Positions 1-5,250 of a stretch of DNA of 8,089 bases are shown here, in pieces. The position numbers and the translations under genes were made by a program. Each line of letters starts with the position of its first letter. The stretch's first letter is position 1. The notes under the pieces are model-generated. The model made no database searches. It had not been told where the DNA came from and saw only the letters and a program-made list of their open reading frames with translations. The DNA comes from an uncultured Saprospiraceae bacterium (GTDB lineage: Bacteria; Bacteroidota; Bacteroidia; Chitinophagales; Saprospiraceae): the NCBI GenBank assembly GCA_934699305.1, contig CAKUWM010000122.1, forward strand, positions 1 to 8,089. Direction: 5' to 3'.

Positions 1-1
1 C

Positions 2-238
2 TTCAAGGACGAGGCCAAAATATTGCTTTCTTTTTTGGAAGATCCGGACTTGGATTCTGATGATTTTGATGATGAAGAAATCGTATGGAAATTGCACATG
101 GACTACCATATCGGCGTAATTGTAAAATCAAAAAGCCATAAAAAGGTAACTGATTTATTGGATAAATATGCAAATATTATTAAACACAAATTTCACGCAA
201 GTGCTCCGATAAAAAAATCAGTGAAAAAACATAGTTAA
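2..238 (+). CDS. Unrecognised protein, C-terminal 78 residues (5' end outside window)
   Basis: The reading frame is open to the left edge, so this is the 3' end of a longer gene. A TTG at position 23 could be read as a start, but nothing supports it and the codons before it are open. The visible part has a strongly acidic stretch shortly after the edge (about 10 Asp/Glu in 14 residues, around EDPDLDSDDFDDEE), then a plausible folded segment with WKLHMDYHIGVIV followed by a predicted helix, and a lysine-rich basic tail ending in KKSVKKHS. I do not recognise the family and assign no function. Its TAA stop shares a base with the ATG of the next gene (TAATG at 236-240), which suggests co-transcription and translational coupling with the HsdR-N-type gene. 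Confidence 0.7.
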   Translation, partial: FKDEAKILLSFLEDPDLDSDDFDDEEIVWKLHMDYHIGVIVKSKSHKKVTDLLDKYANIIKHKFHASAPIKKSVKKHS

Positions 239-699
239 TGCCTTTTGAATTTGATTTACTGCCTTTTGCAAGACAATTAGACTTTAAATACATTAATGGC
301 CAACAGCGATTGCTTGATTTGACTCGTAAGACATATTTAAAGGTAACTCCGGAAGAAATTGTTCGTCAAAGTTTAATATTAAAACTGGCAAATGACTTCT
401 CTTTTCCCATTTCCAGAATGAAATCTGAATATGAAATTATCAACAATAAATTGGTTAAAAGAATCGATTTGCTTATTTATACTCGCTTGGGAATGCCGTT
501 AATGATAATTGAAACAAAAGCTCCTACTGTCAAACTGAATCAAAAAGCAATTGATCAAGTTGTATTTTATAATAATGTTATTTTTGCGCCTTGGTTGATG
601 GTTGCCAATGGATCTGAAGCATTATTAGCTTCCATCAACTTTGAAACAGGCCAAACAACAGAGATGTTAGAATTTCCAATCAATTTGAATAAAGTATAA
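238..699 (+). CDS. Stand-alone HsdR N-terminal-type PD-(D/E)xK nuclease-fold protein
   Basis: This 153-residue protein resembles the N-terminal nuclease domain of type I restriction subunit HsdR (HSDR_N_2-like) and nothing else of HsdR: there is no room for the helicase motor. Visible family signatures are the YLKVTPEEIVRQ segment (33-44), the active-site-like Asp in KRIDLLIY (Asp77), the E-x-K pair in IIETKAP (Glu92, Lys94), and the downstream Q-x(4)-Q-x(3)-YN pattern (102-112) followed by MVANG. These keep the catalytic residues of the PD-(D/E)xK fold, so the protein may bind or cut nucleic acid, but its substrate is unknown. Short proteins of this kind are common in Bacteroidota chromosomes away from restriction loci, and no HsdM or HsdS is seen here. 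The ATG overlaps the stop of the preceding gene, and its own stop directly abuts the methyltransferase ATG. No Shine-Dalgarno sequence is evident, as is usual in this phylum. Confidence 0.85.
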   Translation: MPFEFDLLPFARQLDFKYINGQQRLLDLTRKTYLKVTPEEIVRQSLILKLANDFSFPISRMKSEYEIINNKLVKRIDLLIYTRLGMPLMIIETKAPTVKLNQKAIDQVVFYNNVIFAPWLMVANGSEALLASINFETGQTTEMLEFPINLNKV

Positions 700-1494
700 A
701 TGCTTGAATTCCATAAAGATATAGATAGATATTTTCATATCCAATATCTTACAGCAAAAGATCATATTATTCCGTATTTATCTGAATATATTAATTTTGA
801 TAAGCCATTGCGCATACTTGAAGTTGGTTGTGGTGAAGCCGGTGTGTTAAAGGCTTTCTTGGAAAAAGGTCATTCCTGCACCGGTATAGAATTGGAGGTA
901 AAACGAATAGAATCGGCCAAATTGCTTTTTAGTGAGGTTGAGAAAGGGGATGAAATAACCTTTATTGTACGAAATATTTACGATATAGATCCTATAAAAG
1001 ACAAGATTGAAACTTTCGATCTAATTATACTAAAAGATGTAATCGAACATATACCCAATCAAGAAAAGATTATTCCTGAATTAAAGAAGCTGAGTAAACC
1101 CAATGGCTATCTTTTCTTTGCCTTTCCACCTTGGTATATGCCCTTCGGTGGGCATCAACAAATTATGAAAAATAAATTTTTATCGAAATTTCCATGGATT
1201 CATCTATTACCAACCTTTTTATACAGAATCATCTTGAAATTTGCAAGAGAACAAGCGACAACTATAACGGAATTATTAGAATTAAAAGAAACTGGAATTA
1301 GTATAGAAAGATTTGAACGAATCGCTTCAAAACATTATTCTATTCTAAATAATACGCATTGGCTAATCAACCCCATCTATCAATATAAATTTGGACTTAA
1401 AGTTAGAAAAGTAATTACTCTTTTAAAATCGTTACCCTTCATAAAGAACTTTTATACAACAGCAACCTATTTTGTACTTAAAAATGATAAGTAA
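700..1494 (+). CDS. Class I SAM-dependent methyltransferase
   Basis: This 264-residue protein has a Rossmann-fold SAM-binding domain. Motif I is ILEVGCGEAG (39-48), the glycine-rich loop that holds SAM. TGIELE (61-66) supplies the acidic residue expected at the end of strand beta-2 (Glu64 or Glu66). FDLIILKDVIEH (106-117) is the motif IV region, typical of Methyltransf_11/12-like enzymes. KPNGYLFFAFPPW (133-145) covers the post-II/III strand and is followed by the distinctive MPFGGHQQ (147-154), which I associate with a Bacteroidota-type methyltransferase subgroup. The C-terminal third is helical and basic, ends in a TYFVLKN strand, and probably forms the substrate cap. The substrate cannot be told from sequence; small molecules, lipids or glycans are all possible. 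The ATG follows the TAA of the HsdR-N-type gene with no gap, so both are probably translated from one mRNA. The pairing does not by itself indicate a restriction-modification system, since the usual DNA-methylase NPPY/DPPY motif is not seen (FPPW is not equivalent). Confidence 0.88.
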   Translation: MLEFHKDIDRYFHIQYLTAKDHIIPYLSEYINFDKPLRILEVGCGEAGVLKAFLEKGHSCTGIELEVKRIESAKLLFSEVEKGDEITFIVRNIYDIDPIKDKIETFDLIILKDVIEHIPNQEKIIPELKKLSKPNGYLFFAFPPWYMPFGGHQQIMKNKFLSKFPWIHLLPTFLYRIILKFAREQATTITELLELKETGISIERFERIASKHYSILNNTHWLINPIYQYKFGLKVRKVITLLKSLPFIKNFYTTATYFVLKNDK

Positions 1495-1518
1495 ACTAAA
1501 AGTTAATTGTTAATGTTG

Positions 1519-1526
1519 TACCTTTA
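1519..1526 (+). promoter_or_regulatory. Probable Bacteroidota -7 promoter element for the ferredoxin gene
   Basis: TACCTTTA, preceded by TTG (TTGTACCTTTA), matches the Bacteroidota housekeeping -7 consensus TAnnTTTG at all but the last base. It lies 23 bases before the ferredoxin ATG, giving a short leader of about 15-20 bases. No good TTTG -33 element is found at the expected distance, since that stretch is the stop of the preceding gene and A-rich sequence. The call therefore rests on the -7 element and its placement alone. Confidence 0.5.
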
Positions 1527-1549
1527 TATAAATTTAATAGAAAGATAAA

Positions 1550-1897
1550 ATGGCTATTATAATTACGGATGACTGTATCAATTGTGGTGCTTGTGAACCG
1601 GAATGTCCCAATAATGCAATCTATGAGGGAGGTGTTGAATGGAGGATGAAAGATGGAACAACGGTAGTTGGTGAATATACCATAGAAGATGGCAGTAAAA
1701 TTAAATATGACCAATTGATGCCGCCTGTTTCAGACGATTATTATTATATAGTTCCCGATAAGTGTACTGAATGCGTTGGTTTTCATGAAGAACCGCAATG
1801 CGCTGCTGTCTGTCCGGTAGATTGTTGTATCCCTGACCCCGATCGACGTGAATCTAATGAAATACTATTAGAACGAAAATCAAGACTTCATGGCTAA
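1550..1897 (+). CDS. 2[4Fe-4S] dicluster ferredoxin, Bacteroidota type with insertion
   Basis: This is a small cytoplasmic electron carrier of 115 residues. The first cysteine motif is C9-x2-C12-x2-C15-x3-C19-P, and the second is C72-x2-C75-x8-C84-x3-C88-P. By analogy with Allochromatium-type ferredoxins, which have the same eight-residue spacer in the second motif, C9/C12/C15/C88 should ligate one cluster and C19/C72/C75/C84 the other. Between the motifs is an insertion of about 45 residues (roughly 25-70), rich in charged and aromatic residues, which makes the protein longer than the 55-80 residues of classical ferredoxins. Two further cysteines (92, 93) follow the second motif and are not needed for the clusters. 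The ATG gives the canonical MAIIITDDCINCGAC start. The gene stands 55 bases after the methyltransferase, has a probable promoter, and is likely transcribed on its own as well as by read-through. The redox partner is not evident; pyruvate or 2-oxoacid oxidoreductase is one possibility. Confidence 0.93.
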   Translation: MAIIITDDCINCGACEPECPNNAIYEGGVEWRMKDGTTVVGEYTIEDGSKIKYDQLMPPVSDDYYYIVPDKCTECVGFHEEPQCAAVCPVDCCIPDPDRRESNEILLERKSRLHG

Positions 1898-1914
1898 TTA
1901 ACAAAATTATTAGC
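1893..1914 (+). terminator. Weak candidate terminator at the ferredoxin stop
   Basis: GCTAAT (1893-1898) and ATTAGC (1909-1914) form a perfect 6-bp stem with a 10-base loop, followed by TTTT and then a T-rich stretch. The left arm contains the ferredoxin TAA stop. The stem is short and AT-rich, so termination here may be inefficient. Confidence 0.35.
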
Positions 1915-2206
1915 TTTTACTATTACTTTTTACGATTTCAATTACTTATCACATTTTTAACGAATTATTCTTTTATAACTAATTATACATTATTAAAATA
2001 TTTAATACAATTCGCTTTAATCCCTTATTTCGCATTAGACAAAGCGGAATCAATTTAAGAATCGTAATCTATGCTTTATAAAACCATTGTAACGATTCGC
2101 ACTCCACAGTATTTTACTCAAAATCAATACTATAGGCGTTTCAAAACTATTACTACTAGATTAGTTTTTATAGTGAAATGAAAATTAAACTGCCATTTGA
2201 ACAAAA
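1898..2206. other. Gene-free convergent intergenic region with imperfect inverted repeats
   Basis: About 300 very AT-rich bases between the ferredoxin gene (plus strand) and the large secreted-protein gene (minus strand), with no convincing reading frame on either strand. Visible structure consists of short inverted repeats: ATTCGCTTT (2010-2018) with AAAGCGGAAT (2041-2050, one bulged G), GAATCGT (2059-2065) with ACGATTC (2092-2098), AGTATT (2108-2113) with AATACT (2126-2131), and AAAACTA (2143-2149) with TAGTTTT (2162-2168). These could be part of a long 3' untranslated region, weak terminators, a small RNA, or chance in AT-rich DNA. No promoter-like element was identified inside. Confidence 0.5.
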
Positions 2207-2238
2207 AAAAATCCGATATCTAAAGACATCGGATTTTT
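2207..2238 (-). terminator. Intrinsic terminator of the T9SS-cargo operon, possibly bidirectional
   Basis: AAAAATCCGAT (2207-2217) and ATCGGATTTTT (2228-2238) are perfect 11-base inverted repeats. The stem can extend by TC/GA after one A-C mismatch, leaving a four-base loop. Read on the minus strand, the hairpin follows the large gene's stop codon by 21 bases and runs into nine T residues, a strong Rho-independent signal. Read on the plus strand it is followed by TTTTTCTTTT, so it could also stop transcripts arriving from the ferredoxin side. Confidence 0.85.
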
Positions 2239-2259
2239 CTTTTGAACCTTGATAACTTA

Positions 2260-5217
2260 TTATTTGATCAAAGTAATATTCCCTTTGGATTTAAATTTCT
2301 GACCATCTATACATTCTACATCTAAATAATAGCCATATACATCTGGATCCAATTCTTTCCCGTTATACTTGCCGTCCCACTTGAAATTCAAATCAGTAGA
2401 AGAGAAAACTTCTTGTCCAAATCTATTATAGACAACAAACTTATTAATTTTATCCACTATTCCATCATTGAACAATTGCAAAAATTCATTTCTGGCATCA
2501 CCTTTACCATTAGGTGAAAAGGCTGTCGGTAAAAATACATGATTACCATCACACAATGTTTGTCTAACATATAAATCCACACTTGCACTCTTAGAACAAT
2601 TATCTTTGGTCGTAACGGTTACCGTAAATACCTTATTACCTTCAGGACCAGGAGTATAAATAGGATTTTGAGCATTTGGATTATTCAATCCTTCAGCAGG
2701 TGACCAAACATATGATAGACCGGATGGTTCAGCAAATAATTGAACCGTTTCTGAGTTATAAATTGTATCTAACGCAATGCTAGCTGAAACTGTTCCACCA
2801 TAAGTACCAACAGTTAAATTTGTACTACCACTTATTACACATCCTGAAGCAAATGTAGCGGTTACTGTATAAACCTCATTGGTTTTTCCCACAACGGTTA
2901 TCGCTGCAGTTCCTTGACCTGAAATTAACCTATCATCGTCTGGAGACCACACAATAGATGATGGTGCTCCACCAAATATCTTGGTTGATATTGTAGTTTG
3001 TTCATCTTCACAAACAAATTTAGAATCTGTATCCATCGTTAAATTTGCCAAATCAACTGCTACTCTACCAGTAACATTACAATCACTAAATGTCGGATCG
3101 CTAACCAATACCGTAAATACTGTGTATTGATCAACAATAGCTTGAGGGTTAGGAACAGTATTAGATCCTAAAATTTTATCTGCAGGTTGCCAGACATAAG
3201 CATAGTTAGGATTTCCATTTGGATTTAAAGATACAGTATCTGTCCCACATAAATAAATTGAATCATTTACAGCTTCAATGTCAATGAAATTAACTTTAAC
3301 CAATTGTGAATCAATCTTTTCACACCCGCTTGTATTTTGTATCTTAACCCAGTAAGATCCTGATTGTGCATAAGTATAAGTTGGATTAACGTCAGTTGAT
3401 GTCCCTATACCATCTCCAAAATTCCATAAATATGAATCTTGAGCCGGAGTTGTTAAGTTAGCAAAAATTACTGTCAAGCTACCGCATTCAATTGTATAAG
3501 TAAAATCCAATTTAGGTTCTTCTTTTATTTTAACAGTAACAGTATCTTTTAACACACATCCTGACTCCGGATCAAGGATATCAACCAAGTATGTAATGTC
3601 GTTATCTGGCGTTGATACAGGGTTTGGTACATCAGGTCCCGGACTTAAATATGTTGCAGGAGACCAAGTATATTGATAACTTGTATTGCCATTAGGATTT
3701 AGTTCGACACTTTCTCCTTTACATAACTCATGGTAATTTTCAATAATTTCATCTCCGAGAAGATGCGTTGTTATACTCTTTTGAATAGTATCACTACAGC
3801 CATTGACATGGTATGCTATTAAAGTAACGGTATAGACCCCTTCTACATTAACTGTAAACTGCGGTGCAGCAAGTGTACTTGTATTAACTACATTCCCGTC
3901 TTTTGTCAATGTCCAAGCAAAGTTAGTTCCATTGGTTGACAAATTGGTTGTTTTGATAGTGATACTATTGCCACAATCAGGAACAGAAAGTGAAAAATCA
4001 GCTACAATATTTGTGGGACTAATCGTAATATCCTTAATCATTGTATCAATACAAGCCGGCCCTTCTGAAGCAATCAACTGTACCTTGTACGTTCCATAAG
4101 CAGGATATGAAATGGTCGGTTCAAATTCAGTCGAAGTGGTCATAATGCTACCACTTCCATCATAAAACGTCCATTTATATTCAGTTGTACTCTGAGAACA
4201 GTTCTCAAATGTAACAGTCGTTGTATTACACAATGTATCCGGAAGATTGAAGCATGCAGAAGTAGGATTAGAACAATCTCTTACATTATATTGGAAATCT
4301 CTTCTAATTCTGGACAATAGAACTCCATCTCTAAATTCTTCTACACATACTCCTACAAGGAATTGACCAATAACGGTAGGTGTACCTTGAATTATACCAG
4401 TATTTAAATCAATCCTAAGTGGATCTGGTCCTCCTAATAAATTCTGTAAATTGTATCCGGGAGCCCAGATAACTGTATCAAATGGCGGAGGTGGAGGTGG
4501 AAATACTCTACCTTCAGCAGTATCTCCGGACATATATGGATTACAAAGTCGATAAATAATTTGATCACCATCATCATCAATGGCACTGTGATCATAATTC
4601 AATGCTTTATTAGCACAAATATAAATAGGTGGCCAATCTTCATACCTTGGAGAACTATTACATTCATTCAATGCCTTATCACTTATTTCGATTGAAAAGA
4701 CAGCACCCGTATTGAGTGGAACTTCAATATTCTGCAATGTCTCATTTCGACAACAACGTTGATAAACAACAGTATAGCCCCCTTGCAACTTAGGCAAAGT
4801 TACTACTTTCCTATAGACTGCCCGGTGCACACATATATCTTGACCTATGATATTACATTCTGAAGTCAGCTGTTGATCCAAGGTGTCGGTTGCATCATAA
4901 GGTACATTTACAACACCTTGTGGACCTAAAGATAAAATGGGTAACTTGGTAGCCGTACTATAGAATCCCAACCATGCAGGATCATCAAATCCTACTTTTG
5001 GATCGCCGTAATAACAATCCCGATAAACGGTTAATATTATTTCATATTTGTTATTACCTAAACACCTATAGGTTATTTCTCCACCAACAATATGTGTTGC
5101 TTTGGCTTGAAATGACCCAATTACAAAAAGCATTAAAGTCAAAATAGTCTTAAACGCATTTGGTAGTTGTTTGGAAAATATTTTATTTTTTATATTCATT
5201 TTAAAAATATTGTACAT
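2260..5217 (-). CDS. Large secreted multi-domain protein with type B T9SS sorting domain (gliding-motility-associated C-terminus)
   Basis: This 985-residue protein is a probable T9SS cargo and surface adhesin or extracellular matrix protein. A Sec signal peptide (TILTLMLFVIGSFQAKA, cleavage likely after Ala40) is followed by a cysteine-rich domain starting THIVGGEITYRC and running to about 315. That domain has 11 cysteines, including the adjacent pair C155-C156, an acidic DDDGD stretch (214-218) that might bind calcium, and six prolines (240-245). Next come about seven beta-sandwich modules: PKD-like at roughly 317-400, 405-485 and 569-643 (the last with the canonical WNFGDG, 598-603), and Ig-like modules with W-S/Q-P motifs at roughly 490-565, 645-722, 728-803 and 806-885. 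The end (895-985) is the CHU_C/TIGR04131-type domain: FLPTAFSPNGKGDARNEF, VYNRFGQEVF, WDGKYNGKELDPDVYGYYL, and a final FKSKGNITLIK strand. No catalytic domain is seen. Starting at Met7 (codon 5197-5199) would still give a good signal peptide and may be the true start; neither choice has a clear ribosome binding site. The gene lies 33 bases after the PorE-like gene and is last in the operon. Confidence 0.92.
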   Translation of the reverse strand: MYNIFKMNIKNKIFSKQLPNAFKTILTLMLFVIGSFQAKATHIVGGEITYRCLGNNKYEIILTVYRDCYYGDPKVGFDDPAWLGFYSTATKLPILSLGPQGVVNVPYDATDTLDQQLTSECNIIGQDICVHRAVYRKVVTLPKLQGGYTVVYQRCCRNETLQNIEVPLNTGAVFSIEISDKALNECNSSPRYEDWPPIYICANKALNYDHSAIDDDGDQIIYRLCNPYMSGDTAEGRVFPPPPPPFDTVIWAPGYNLQNLLGGPDPLRIDLNTGIIQGTPTVIGQFLVGVCVEEFRDGVLLSRIRRDFQYNVRDCSNPTSACFNLPDTLCNTTTVTFENCSQSTTEYKWTFYDGSGSIMTTSTEFEPTISYPAYGTYKVQLIASEGPACIDTMIKDITISPTNIVADFSLSVPDCGNSITIKTTNLSTNGTNFAWTLTKDGNVVNTSTLAAPQFTVNVEGVYTVTLIAYHVNGCSDTIQKSITTHLLGDEIIENYHELCKGESVELNPNGNTSYQYTWSPATYLSPGPDVPNPVSTPDNDITYLVDILDPESGCVLKDTVTVKIKEEPKLDFTYTIECGSLTVIFANLTTPAQDSYLWNFGDGIGTSTDVNPTYTYAQSGSYWVKIQNTSGCEKIDSQLVKVNFIDIEAVNDSIYLCGTDTVSLNPNGNPNYAYVWQPADKILGSNTVPNPQAIVDQYTVFTVLVSDPTFSDCNVTGRVAVDLANLTMDTDSKFVCEDEQTTISTKIFGGAPSSIVWSPDDDRLISGQGTAAITVVGKTNEVYTVTATFASGCVISGSTNLTVGTYGGTVSASIALDTIYNSETVQLFAEPSGLSYVWSPAEGLNNPNAQNPIYTPGPEGNKVFTVTVTTKDNCSKSASVDLYVRQTLCDGNHVFLPTAFSPNGKGDARNEFLQLFNDGIVDKINKFVVYNRFGQEVFSSTDLNFKWDGKYNGKELDPDVYGYYLDVECIDGQKFKSKGNITLIK
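3055..3267 (-). repeat. Ig-like module, second copy of an internal duplication
   Basis: Residues 651-721 of the large secreted protein align with residues 495-562 (3532-3735). Both copies carry LC, then LNPNGN, an aromatic-rich Y-x-Y-x-W-x-PA segment, L, VPNP, and a cysteine before the final strand. The two are separated by the canonical PKD module, so a PKD plus Ig-like unit may have duplicated as a pair. The similarity is at protein level; the DNA has diverged. Confidence 0.7.
3532..3735 (-). repeat. Ig-like module, first copy of an internal duplication
   Basis: Residues 495-562 of the large secreted protein, matching residues 651-721 through the shared LNPNGN, W-x-PA, VPNP and flanking cysteine pattern. 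More distant copies with W-S-P are at residues 728-803 and 806-885. Confidence 0.7.
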
Positions 5218-5250
5218 GGATTATACTTTAAATGATTTAAGTAAATGGGT

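Noticed and set aside
23..25. TTG as a possible start of the first gene
   Set aside because: The frame is open to the window edge, no ribosome site or promoter is near, and the fragment reads as the end of a longer protein.
238..1494. Type I restriction-modification locus
   Set aside because: Only the HsdR-N nuclease domain is present, with no helicase part, HsdS or HsdM; the adjacent methyltransferase lacks DNA-methylase catalytic motifs.
1496..1714. 72-codon open frame on the minus strand overlapping the ferredoxin gene
   Set aside because: It lies antisense to a clear ferredoxin with all eight cluster cysteines, resembles no family, and is best explained as a shadow frame.
4483..4500. 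GGN-repeat tract, possible phase-variable simple repeat
   Set aside because: It encodes six prolines with mixed codons, is not a perfect repeat, and similar proline runs are a feature of this N-terminal domain type.
5218..5250. Promoter for the large secreted-protein gene in the 33-base gap
   Set aside because: No TAnnTTTG-like element is seen on the minus strand, and the short gap and shared orientation favour co-transcription.
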